From positions 62,001 through 126,000 of the forward strand of contig CAIZWN010000015.1 in assembly GCA_903936705.1 (NCBI GenBank): 64,000 nucleotides of DNA, written 5' to 3'. A model generated the notes under the pieces. It ran no database searches, had not been told where the DNA came from, and saw nothing but the letters and a program-made list of their open reading frames with translations. The stretch's first letter is position 1; each line of letters begins with the position of its first letter. The DNA is from an uncultured Myxococcales bacterium (GTDB lineage: Bacteria > Myxococcota_A > UBA9042 > DTJE01). Positions 47,706 to 55,869 of this stretch are shown piece by piece. Position numbers and translations under genes: made by a program.

Positions 47706-48296
47706 ATGATCCCCCTGCTGGTAGTACTTGGCGTCCTGGTGCTGTTCGTGCTGTTCCTGATTGGCGTCTACAACGGGCTGGTCACCTACCGGAACCAGTA
47801 CAAGAACGCTTTCGCCCAAATCGACGTGCAACTGAAACGTCGCTATGACCTGATTCCCAACCTGGTCGAGACCGCGAAGGGGTACATCAAGCACGAACGG
47901 GAGACGCTGGAGGCCGTCATGGCAGCCCGCGCAGGCGCCGTGTCGGCCAGCAAGGCCGCAGCGGCAAACCCCGGCGACCCTTCGGCGATGACCGGGCTGT
48001 CGCAGGCCGAAGGAGCCCTTGGCGGCGCCCTGGTCAAGATGTTCGCCGTTGCCGAGGCATATCCGGACCTCAAGGCAAACCAGAACATGATGCAGTTGTC
48101 CGAGGAACTGACCTCCACCGAGAACCGCGTCGCATTCTCGCGCCAGGCCTTCAACGATGCCGTGAACTCGTACAACACCAAGTGCGAGGTCTTCCCGAAC
48201 AACATCGTCGCGGGAATGTTCAATTTCACCGTGGCCCAGTGGATGGAATCCACCGAGTCGCCCGAGGAACGCAAGGCGCCAAAGGTACAGTTCTAG
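47706..48296 (+). CDS. lemA: LemA family protein
   Basis: 196-residue protein with one N-terminal membrane helix (residues 3-20). The conserved block YNGLVTYRNQYKNAFAQIDVQLKRRYDLIPNLV is followed by a helical domain ending NFTVAQW. GGAGG precedes ATG 47706 by six bases. Its pairing with an HtpX-like protease gene 83 bp downstream is widespread, suggesting a membrane quality-control partner. TACAAT at 47653-47658 may be its -10. Confidence 0.93.
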   Translation: MIPLLVVLGVLVLFVLFLIGVYNGLVTYRNQYKNAFAQIDVQLKRRYDLIPNLVETAKGYIKHERETLEAVMAARAGAVSASKAAAANPGDPSAMTGLSQAEGALGGALVKMFAVAEAYPDLKANQNMMQLSEELTSTENRVAFSRQAFNDAVNSYNTKCEVFPNNIVAGMFNFTVAQWMESTESPEERKAPKVQF

Positions 48297-48379
48297 CGGG
48301 GTAGACAGGATCCGCACCGTCGTCGCCTGGAGCCCTGGCGCTCGCAGGAACCACTCGCTCACGATTTCCGGAGGCGGCA

Positions 48380-50296
48380 ATGAACTTCTTCGAGCAGCAG
48401 GCGACGGCGCGTCGAAATACCCGCCTGCTCGTTTTCTTGTTCATCCTGGCCGTAGTCGGGATTGCCATTTCGATATACCTGGTCACCCAGGGGGCATTCG
48501 GGATGTCCGAGTGCCGGCAGGACCCGGCTTGCCGCATCAACTGGTGGAATCCGATGGCCTTTCTGTATGCCTTCGGCGGCACGGTCGCTTTCGTCGGGAT
48601 CGCCAGCGCTTTTCGCATGATGTCTTTGAGGTCCGGAGGATCCTCCGTCGCCGAGATGATGGGCGGCCGGGCGGTCAGTCCCGACACGCGCGATGCCCTC
48701 GAGCGACGCCTGCGGAACGTCGTCGAGGAGATGGCGATCGCATCGGGCGTTCCTGTGCCCGCAATCTACGTACTGGACCAGGAAAAGGGCATCAACGCCT
48801 TCGCAGCAGGGTTCTCGACCGAGGACGCAGCAGTGGCCGTGACACGCGGCACTCTGGAGACACTGGACCGCGACCAGTTGCAGGGCGTCATCGCCCACGA
48901 ATTCAGCCACATTCTGAACGGCGACATGAGGATGAACATACGCCTGATCGGCGTCCTGTTCGGGATCCTCGCGATCGCCGTTGTCGGGCGGATAGTCATT
49001 GCCTTTGCCGGGCGGTCGCGTGGCGGCGACCGGAAGGACAACGCCGCTGCAGCCTTCGTAATAGCCGGCCTGGCGCTGCTGGTAATAGGTTACATCGGGG
49101 TGTTCATCGGACGCATCATCCAGGCGGCGGTTTCACGCCAGCGTGAATTTCTGGCCGACGCGTCGGCCGTGCAGTTCACCCGCAATCCGCAGGGGATCTC
49201 CGAGGCGTTGAAGACGATCGCAGGCTGGGACGAAGGGTCGCGCATTCGCGCGCCAAAGTCGGTGGAAGTGGGGCACCTCCTGTTCGGACAAGGCCAACCA
49301 TCGTTTTTCGGCGGCCTGATGGCGACACATCCCCCGCTTGAAGAGCGAATCCGCAGGCTGGACCCGAATTTTAGACCCGAGGAAGCGGCAGCAGACGGTC
49401 GGATGGCCCAGGGAGTCGCCGGGGCCGGGGCAGCCGCGGCCGGGGCAGCCGGATTTGCTGGCGGTGGCGCAGCAATCCGACCCGATGGTGTGGTGGACCG
49501 CGTCGGAAGGCCGACCGCCGCGCATATGGCACGAGGCGTGTCCATGCGGGCCGCCGTTCCCGAGGCAATTTCTTGTGCATTGCAGACCCCTGACGGCGCG
49601 ATGCAACTGACATATGCACTGCTGCTGGATGCTGACCCTGGTGTCAGGAGCCAGCAGGTTTCCTACCTGCGAACACATGCCGGCGAGGTCGCGACCGAAG
49701 CTACCTTGGCTTTGTCCCTTGCCCTGGCTGGCGGCTTCGACGCCCGGTTGCGCCTGCCGTTGATTGACCTTGCAGCGCCTGCCCTACGCAAGGTGCAGCC
49801 GGCTACAGCACTCGAGTTCATGAGCCACGTGGAAGCTCTGGTGGTTGCCGACCGACAGGTCAGCCTGTTCGAGTTCGCACTTCAGCGCCTGCTGGGTCGC
49901 AGACTTGCCCGCCGGCGCCGTCCTGTGGACGAGGCCCGAGGGCGTCCATCCGCGAACGACGTTTTGGCACTGCTTGCCGCATTGGCTGTCGCCGGTACAC
50001 CGGAGGACGCCCAGGCCCTGACCTTGCTGCGAACAGGCGCGGCACGAGTGCCTGGCCTGGACTCATCGAAACTTCAGCAGAGCCTGGCAACCGCGAGATC
50101 TTCGTCGCCGGCCACCGTTGGGCCAGCATTGGATCGCCTGGGCCGATCGACTTTCGAGACCCGCAGGGCGGTGCTGGATGCAGCCTGTTTCGTCGTGATG
50201 GCGGACGGTCGCGTCACCCTTGACGAGGCCGAACTGCTGCGGATTGTTGCCATTTCGTTGGACTGCCCAATGCCGCCCTTCCTGGAAACGTTCTGA
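48380..50296 (+). CDS. HtpX-like M48 membrane metalloprotease with C-terminal TerB-like region
   Basis: 638-residue protein. Two N-terminal and two central hydrophobic segments flank an M48 core with AHEFSH (HExxH, residues 173-177), NGDMR after it, and REFLADASAV carrying the third zinc ligand. THPPLEERIRRL closes the protease domain. The C-terminal half is unlike E. coli HtpX (about 290 residues): an Ala/Gly-rich spacer, then helical repeats ending ACFVVMADGRVTLDEAELLRI, which resembles a TerB-type domain. Expected role is degrading misfolded membrane proteins with LemA. Confidence 0.88.
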   Translation: MNFFEQQATARRNTRLLVFLFILAVVGIAISIYLVTQGAFGMSECRQDPACRINWWNPMAFLYAFGGTVAFVGIASAFRMMSLRSGGSSVAEMMGGRAVSPDTRDALERRLRNVVEEMAIASGVPVPAIYVLDQEKGINAFAAGFSTEDAAVAVTRGTLETLDRDQLQGVIAHEFSHILNGDMRMNIRLIGVLFGILAIAVVGRIVIAFAGRSRGGDRKDNAAAAFVIAGLALLVIGYIGVFIGRIIQAAVSRQREFLADASAVQFTRNPQGISEALKTIAGWDEGSRIRAPKSVEVGHLLFGQGQPSFFGGLMATHPPLEERIRRLDPNFRPEEAAADGRMAQGVAGAGAAAAGAAGFAGGGAAIRPDGVVDRVGRPTAAHMARGVSMRAAVPEAISCALQTPDGAMQLTYALLLDADPGVRSQQVSYLRTHAGEVATEATLALSLALAGGFDARLRLPLIDLAAPALRKVQPATALEFMSHVEALVVADRQVSLFEFALQRLLGRRLARRRRPVDEARGRPSANDVLALLAALAVAGTPEDAQALTLLRTGAARVPGLDSSKLQQSLATARSSSPATVGPALDRLGRSTFETRRAVLDAACFVVMADGRVTLDEAELLRIVAISLDCPMPPFLETF

Positions 50297-50311
50297 TACG
50301 GCCCCCGACCC

Positions 50312-50326
50312 AAACGAACATCGTTT
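50312..50326. repeat. Palindrome between convergent genes
   Basis: AAACGA-aca-TCGTTT lies in the 36-bp gap between the protease and speE stops. The stem is short and AT-rich; a weak bidirectional terminator is possible. Confidence 0.25.
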
Positions 50327-50332
50327 ATGGTT

Positions 50333-51178
50333 TCAGAAGCCGTCGCGCCCCTCTTCCATCAAACGCCCATACAGAAACGGCGGCAGAAAGCACGTCTTGT
50401 GGATGTCGGCACAGTAATAGCGGGTCGGCTGGACCGGAGGCTGAACCGGCGTTCGCAGCGACACTCCGTTAGTGCCGACTGCAAAACACCACCAGTTCCC
50501 GGCGTAGGTTGCAATCGGAGCCGTGTACAGGTCGGCGCACTTGAACGAAGCCAGCAATGACTGCTGGACCTCGCGAACAATCGGAAAGTGGAAATGCAGC
50601 GACTCCGACAGCGTGACAAAAGCACCGCCCGGCTTCAGGATCGCCCGCGCCCGCGCAAAGAAATCGGGAGTAAACAACGACTTTGCGAAGCCTACGATGT
50701 CGGTCGAATCCACCAGGATTGCGTCAGCCATGCCCACGAATTCCTCAAGAAATTGCGCACCGTCCATCGGGCAGTGCTGCACCCGAGGATCATCCAGACC
50801 CGACGCCACCGACGGAAAGAAGGCCTTCGTGACGCGGGTGACCTCCGGGTCTATGTCGACCAGATACACTTTCCTGATTGACGGATGCTTGACCACCTCG
50901 CGGATGACACCGCCGTCGCCTCCGCCAATGACGATGACGGTTTCCGGCGCCTCCATTGCGTGCAACGGCACGTGAGCCAGCATCTCGTGATAATAGAATT
51001 CGTCGCGCTCGGTAAATTGCACGACCCCATCCAGGATCAGCATACGCCCGAAAAACGGGTTCACGACAACGGCGAACTCCTGGTACGCGCTCTTCCCTCG
51101 GTACAGGACGTCCGTCACCTCGTAGGTGTACTGGATAGGGGCATAAGGGTCTTTTTCGAACAGACGCACGTCAGCCAT
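50333..51178 (-). CDS. speE: Polyamine aminopropyltransferase (spermidine synthase)
   Basis: 281-residue enzyme that transfers aminopropyl from decarboxylated SAM to putrescine. The GGGDGGVIREV nucleotide loop, LVDIDPEV, the acidic catalytic segment AILVDSTD and the N-terminal FGRMLILDGVVQFTERDEF all match. AGGGG precedes ATG 51178 by seven bases. No speD or arginine/ornithine decarboxylase is in the window. Confidence 0.94.
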   Translation of the reverse strand: MADVRLFEKDPYAPIQYTYEVTDVLYRGKSAYQEFAVVVNPFFGRMLILDGVVQFTERDEFYYHEMLAHVPLHAMEAPETVIVIGGGDGGVIREVVKHPSIRKVYLVDIDPEVTRVTKAFFPSVASGLDDPRVQHCPMDGAQFLEEFVGMADAILVDSTDIVGFAKSLFTPDFFARARAILKPGGAFVTLSESLHFHFPIVREVQQSLLASFKCADLYTAPIATYAGNWWCFAVGTNGVSLRTPVQPPVQPTRYYCADIHKTCFLPPFLYGRLMEEGRDGF

Positions 51179-51236
51179 GTTCCATCCCCTGCCCCTGGTT
51201 GATTAAGACGTCCGCCCATGACGGACTTCTGTCCGC

Positions 51237-51265
51237 ATCATTTCGGCCGTCCGGCCGGATGTCAA
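51237..51265 (-). promoter_or_regulatory. Predicted speE promoter
   Basis: Perfect -35 TTGACA (51265-51260), 17-bp spacer, AATGAT (51242-51237) on the minus strand. A small stem CGGAC-ttct-GTCCG follows in the leader. This separates speE from the two-gene unit upstream of it. Confidence 0.6.
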
Positions 51266-51346
51266 GGCGGCGTGACGATTCCGAATGCAGCGGGGACCTG
51301 ACCTGCTTCGCTGGCCTTCAGGGAATACTGGCAGGATGGGTATTCC

Positions 51347-52126
51347 TCAGGGCAGGCGGCTGAAAATCGCCTCGCCTTCCTTGCGCCACCAGGCCTCCCA
51401 AGCCTTGCGCTGGTCCGGAAGCTCGAAACTGCCGGTAAGATTACGCAATTGGTTGAAAAGGCTCTTCCGAAGTTCGACGTCGGGTTCGTCAAGAAATGGA
51501 AGTACAATCGGCAACGACTGCTTGACTGGCATGTTGTGCAGAGCGTAGTTGAACCCATGCCATCTGATCGGGTAGTCCGGCTGCTTCAAGGCCCAGCGGG
51601 TCCACTCCGAAGCATCTACACGGCCCTTGCCAAGAAAGGCCTGCAGCACCAGTGCCCGATCGTTTGCATCAACTGAAGCATTGCGAACGACATCCCTGAT
51701 CACCGCCTGGGTAGTCGCGGCGTCAGGATTGTCACCCTCGATCTCCATCAAAACGTCGGTAGCCCAACGCGCCGACAATGGATCAGCCAGCAACTTCAGA
51801 AGCTCACTACGGTTCTTTTGCGCTTTTAGCTGCAGAATTCTCTGAAGCTTCCTGGAAAGCAGCGCCTTCTTCGGATCCTCGGGGGGGGCCTCGCCACCCG
51901 TAACAGCCTCCGCCCCCGAGCCCGCAGCGCCAGAGGTTGCCTCGGGAGAGGATGCTGCACGCGACGACGCTTGGCCCCCGTCCGGCAGGGACCCCTTGCC
52001 ATCACCGGTAGTCGAGACCGCCAAAGACGATGGCGGAACGGCCGAATGCAAAACCAGCCATCCGGCCAGGCCAAGCGCCAATGCCCAGCCACAAAGGCCG
52101 AACCAGAATGTGGAACGTTTATTCAT
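51347..52126 (-). CDS. Membrane-anchored helical-repeat protein, unit 1
   Basis: 259 residues: one N-terminal hydrophobic anchor (about 7-27), a Ser/Gly/Ala/Pro-rich spacer to residue 85, then a helical domain that looks HEAT-like (SELLKLLADPLSARWATDVL ... RALVLQAFLGKGRVDASEW ... LPIVLPFLDEPDVELRKSL). It ends AWEAWWRKEGEAIF. It is clearly paralogous to the protein at 55126-55869 over the last 130 residues. It starts 6 bp after the fibre gene of unit 1 and so is its operon partner. There is no signature of a known enzyme. Periplasm-facing orientation is inferred from the single anchor. Confidence 0.75.
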   Translation of the reverse strand: MNKRSTFWFGLCGWALALGLAGWLVLHSAVPPSSLAVSTTGDGKGSLPDGGQASSRAASSPEATSGAAGSGAEAVTGGEAPPEDPKKALLSRKLQRILQLKAQKNRSELLKLLADPLSARWATDVLMEIEGDNPDAATTQAVIRDVVRNASVDANDRALVLQAFLGKGRVDASEWTRWALKQPDYPIRWHGFNYALHNMPVKQSLPIVLPFLDEPDVELRKSLFNQLRNLTGSFELPDQRKAWEAWWRKEGEAIFSRLP

Positions 52127-52132
52127 CTGGAG

Positions 52133-54841
52133 TTAACGTGACAAGCAGCAGGCCACCTTTGAACCGGTACCGGTCCCCAAAGCGTCGAAGGGATTCGATG
52201 CGGCCATCGTGGACTTGACAATCAGTCCACCGGTAGTGCCGGTAGTATCCGAAATCCAAACCAAATCCATGGAAGTAGTAGTCTCGCCCTGCTGGATGGC
52301 CTCACGCATCTCGGAATTCGAACAAAGATGCGCGCCATAAGCGCCAAACCGATCGCCACAATACTTAGCAGCCATTGACAATGTGTACGTAGCCTGAACG
52401 GACCGTGCGGAAATGCAGACACTACCCCGCTTCGCGAAAGCGATTGCAGCCAGCGTCTCGCCTGCATATGCGGGCGCGTTGACGGGCACAATCCCTGATA
52501 CCGTCGGACAACCCCGGTTAATCAAAGGCTTGGCACCCATGTCGATACCGTTCGAACCGGCGAACGCCAGCCAGGAGGAGGCCCCGCCACTTTGACTGAA
52601 GAACCCGCCATCCGAGCCGATCGCGATGCCATAGCCGGCCAGATTGTCGGGATTCGCGTCGATCGACGGCTTGGCTGCAACGGTCCCGACGTTTACCCAG
52701 CCGGCAGGCACGCCGAGGGAAAAAAGGTTGCCCCTGGCCACGACACCCGAGCGCGCGATGATTGTTGGCCCAGCCTCGACCTTTGTTGATTCGGCGTTCA
52801 GCGAACAGGAGGAGCCATTGGCTGCAACGTAGAGACTGGACTTGTCCATACGACGACCGTTACGCACCACGGTGCCTGCTGCGGTTGCGGCAGCAACCTG
52901 GGCAGTCGTACGGTTTGGCTGGCTTTCGCCACCGTAAGTCCCGGCGCCGGCTGCGGTATACGACGTAGATGAAATCTTGTCGTCAACGCGCTGGAAGGGA
53001 GAGCGATACGAGTAGGCCGTGTTGCTGAGAAGCCAGACAACAAAGGCATCGGTAGTGGCGCTGTACTGGTAGCCACCTACGAATGTGCCACCCGACTCGT
53101 GAATGTCCGCGTCACAAAAGTCCGAGCCGCTGCCCATGGGGGCATGGCAACGGAAGCGCGCCTGAACCGATGGCGACGTCGAACGAGTGATCTCCAGCAC
53201 AAACGGTCCGTCAGCCCAGCCGATATCCTTGAAAAATACCGGTACGAAATCAGTACCTACGCTAGCTGTAGGAGTAGTGAAGGTCCGAACATCGGGCTTC
53301 GACTTAATCACGTCTAACTCAAGCACCTTTGCGACCAACAAGCCGGTGTCCGGCCAGATCTGGATGCCGCCAGCAGCGGGGTCGGTGTAACTGCCACTGC
53401 CGGTGTTGTAGAAATGGATACCATGCGTGGTTGACGACCCGATCGAGACGTAATCGCCCGAGGGGGACTTGAAATCCAGGTTTGCCTGGGCCGCTCCCAT
53501 CAGAAGGGCAAGCGTCGAAGATCCTGTCGAACCGGCAACATTCAGCTTTGCGGTGCCGCTGAGGTTATCGATACCGACGGAAGTGCCATTATCGGAAATC
53601 TTGGACTCGACAAGCACCGTCGAAGCAGGCGATGTCAGGGCCGCACCTCGATACAGTTTGTTGGCAGCCAGGCCGCTGAGGCCGGTTCCGCCGTTCAAAA
53701 CCGGGATGATGCCCGACAGACCGATCGTCCCTGTCGTCTCGATCACGCCGCCAGACAGTGGAGCCTGGACCGTGAGCTTGGTGATGTTGCCCATGCTCAT
53801 CGGGGTACAGTCCCAGGTCTTCGCGGTATCGTTCCAAGTAAGGGTATTAGGAACATCTCCCACCTGGGGGCAGCCCGTGGCACGGCCGGTGCCGCCCTTG
53901 GTGTAGGGGACCAAGCCAACGCTGAGCGTCGTGGATTGGCCAAGTGTCACGGTACCAGTGGATACGTTAATGACGCCATCACCAGCCAGCACGATCGCTT
54001 TGTACTGCAGCATGTCGTTGGTGATGTTGCCGTTGCCGATCGAGATCGTGCCATCGGTGGTGATGACGGTCCCGTTCTGGTTGAAGCCAGCCCCAACGGT
54101 GAGCGACTTGACGGTACCGGTTCCAATCTCGTCCGGAGCGCAGACCCATTTCGGAATCAGGGGATTCGAAAGGTCAAACTTCATGACATTGTTTGTGCCG
54201 TTGCAATTGGTGGTGGCCAGCAAACCTGTATCCGGGTAGAGATTGATGTCGTGGAACTGAATCGTGTGGTCCAGAATCGCATCGGTGGTAATCGATCCGG
54301 TCTGAAGATTGTCCTGGGTCACAGTGTTCAACGCGAGGTCGCCGGTCAAACCACCACTGATGCAATGCGTCGGAGAACACTCGACATTCGAGGCCGACCC
54401 AGTCAATTCATCGCACTTGGCGGCAAGGTCAGCCGTGTTGGCCGTCCCAGCGGTCTGAGCGGTGATTGCGTACGGCACTGACACCAGAGGAACCCGGCCA
54501 GTGGGGGCGTCCGTGCTGCGATTGACCTCGAGGTAGATCTGCTTCTGAGCCTCGAGCTCGGCCATGACGCCGTCGGTGAACGGCCCCAGCAGTTCGTTGA
54601 AGACACCACCTACAATCGTCACCGAGCGTGACACACTGTAGATCGCCGTTCCTGACGATGCAGCCGCGAACAGCTTGAAGTCCACGCTGACCGAATACCC
54701 CTCAATCGAGGTACCGCCGGCATCACGAAGGACGCCTTGCACCGAGATATACCTCGGCACGCGCTGAACTTCCACCGCCTGGGCAGGCAGTGCAAGAGTC
54801 AGAAACAGACACGAGGCTGCGATCCACAGGGCTGTCTTCAT
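52133..54841 (-). CDS. Secreted fibre-like protein, unit 1
   Basis: 902 residues from ATG 54841 (GGAGG at seven bases). The signal peptide ends at PAQA near residue 22. The N-terminal domain (about 25-150) has the pattern YISVQGVLRDAGG ... VPLVSVPYAITAQTA, seen in many large secreted proteins of deltaproteobacteria and Bacteroidetes. The middle is beta-rich and resembles phage tail fibres, with repeated LxxGGTG motifs and PLSGG ... TGTIGL. The C-terminal domain has YGAHLCSNSEMREAI and ends in a vicinal Cys pair (KVACCLSR). An in-frame ATG exactly 20 codons upstream also exists in the paralogue, so a longer form is possible. Probably an adhesin or surface fibre. Confidence 0.8.
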   Translation of the reverse strand: MKTALWIAASCLFLTLALPAQAVEVQRVPRYISVQGVLRDAGGTSIEGYSVSVDFKLFAAASSGTAIYSVSRSVTIVGGVFNELLGPFTDGVMAELEAQKQIYLEVNRSTDAPTGRVPLVSVPYAITAQTAGTANTADLAAKCDELTGSASNVECSPTHCISGGLTGDLALNTVTQDNLQTGSITTDAILDHTIQFHDINLYPDTGLLATTNCNGTNNVMKFDLSNPLIPKWVCAPDEIGTGTVKSLTVGAGFNQNGTVITTDGTISIGNGNITNDMLQYKAIVLAGDGVINVSTGTVTLGQSTTLSVGLVPYTKGGTGRATGCPQVGDVPNTLTWNDTAKTWDCTPMSMGNITKLTVQAPLSGGVIETTGTIGLSGIIPVLNGGTGLSGLAANKLYRGAALTSPASTVLVESKISDNGTSVGIDNLSGTAKLNVAGSTGSSTLALLMGAAQANLDFKSPSGDYVSIGSSTTHGIHFYNTGSGSYTDPAAGGIQIWPDTGLLVAKVLELDVIKSKPDVRTFTTPTASVGTDFVPVFFKDIGWADGPFVLEITRSTSPSVQARFRCHAPMGSGSDFCDADIHESGGTFVGGYQYSATTDAFVVWLLSNTAYSYRSPFQRVDDKISSTSYTAAGAGTYGGESQPNRTTAQVAAATAAGTVVRNGRRMDKSSLYVAANGSSCSLNAESTKVEAGPTIIARSGVVARGNLFSLGVPAGWVNVGTVAAKPSIDANPDNLAGYGIAIGSDGGFFSQSGGASSWLAFAGSNGIDMGAKPLINRGCPTVSGIVPVNAPAYAGETLAAIAFAKRGSVCISARSVQATYTLSMAAKYCGDRFGAYGAHLCSNSEMREAIQQGETTTSMDLVWISDTTGTTGGLIVKSTMAASNPFDALGTGTGSKVACCLSR

Positions 54842-54935
54842 GCCAACACCTCCGATCCCACCGAACACCACCTTCGGAACGCATGTCCTACCGAGATTCA
54901 TCCGAATACCTCGCCTGGACGAGCCACGTCCGCCA

Positions 54936-54955
54936 ACCGTGCAAACAATTCACAG
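54936..54955 (-). promoter_or_regulatory. Conserved leader element, unit 1
   Basis: CTGTGAATTGTTTGCACGGT on the minus strand, 95 bp before the start codon. It differs at one base of 20 from the element before the unit 2 gene. GCACG within it can pair with CGTGGC about 10 nt downstream, leaving a bulge. Confidence 0.5.
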
Positions 54956-55094
54956 ACCGAAAGCCCGCCATACCGACGGCTACCAAAGGGCACCGACCCG
55001 CATCCCATCGCTGTCAAACGCCTTCCCGAGCCTGCGATCACGGGGGCGCCACCCGCAGGGCACGGCCCCGTTCCTTGGTATCAACGTCATGAAC

Positions 55095-55111
55095 AGCAAG
55101 TTGCGTACCAA
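55095..55111 (-). promoter_or_regulatory. Sigma-54 (-24/-12) promoter, unit 1
   Basis: TTGGTACGCAACTTGCT on the minus strand, against the consensus TTGGCACG-N4-TTGCW. The invariant GG and GC are ten bases apart, as required. Start of transcription is expected about 240 nt before the ATG at 54841. The surrounding gap (54842-55125) is non-coding. Confidence 0.75.
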
Positions 55112-55125
55112 GACAAGTTCAGCCT

Positions 55126-55869
55126 TCAGCGATTCCTGGAGCGACTCCATTCCTCGCCTTCGGTACGCCACCATGTTTCCCATAATTCAGGGTCGGGACC
55201 CAATTCCTGGACACCGGTTGTATCCTTGAGAAGGGACCATGCGGCCTCACGATTCGCATCAATCGGGTCACCAAGCATCGGAATTGCCAGGATGATGGCG
55301 CGCGAAATCGGAATGCCAAGCCTGGTATTGAAGGACTGACCGATTCCCACGCGTCGAATGGTCCATTCGGAACTCTGAATCGCCCACGGAATCCATTCCT
55401 CCGCGTCCACCAGCCGTTGATCGATCAACGATTGCAGCAGCAGGGCGCGACTCTCCCCGGCAAGATTGCCCTGTCGCACGGCATCCGTAAAAGCCTGGAG
55501 GGTCTCGGCGTCGATATCGCCCAGTTGCATCAGAGCCCCGGCTGCCATGTAGAAGGAATCGCGGTCCTTCAGAAGCGCGATCAGTGCGCCCCGGTCATGG
55601 CGAACACGGGCCTTGATAACCTCCTTCTGCCTGGCAGCGGCTACCGCCGGCGGGGTTTGTTCGTCAAAGATTATTTCCTCCCTGAAGCGTTCAGGGTCAT
55701 TCGGGGCTCGAATAGGTCTGACCTTGGACCGGGCGGGAACAACCGAAGTTGCAGCCGGCGACGGCTGTGCACGACGGGCATCGGCAACCAGCCAAAGGCA
55801 GGCGCCAACACCAGCCACAGCAATGGCCAGCAGCAGCAGCAGAACCCATGATTTACCCGAAAGTTTCAT
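55126..55869 (-). CDS. Membrane-anchored helical-repeat protein, unit 2
   Basis: 247 residues from ATG 55869, overlapping the fibre gene stop by one base (TGATG). One N-terminal membrane anchor (about 8-30), a variable spacer, then the same helical domain as unit 1 (LLKDRDSFYMAAGALMQLGD ... RALLLQSLIDQRLVDAEEW ... AIILAIPMLGDPIDANREA), ending WETWWRTEGEEW. Family otherwise unknown. GTG 55887 is an alternative start. Confidence 0.75.
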   Translation of the reverse strand: MKLSGKSWVLLLLLAIAVAGVGACLWLVADARRAQPSPAATSVVPARSKVRPIRAPNDPERFREEIIFDEQTPPAVAAARQKEVIKARVRHDRGALIALLKDRDSFYMAAGALMQLGDIDAETLQAFTDAVRQGNLAGESRALLLQSLIDQRLVDAEEWIPWAIQSSEWTIRRVGIGQSFNTRLGIPISRAIILAIPMLGDPIDANREAAWSLLKDTTGVQELGPDPELWETWWRTEGEEWSRSRNR

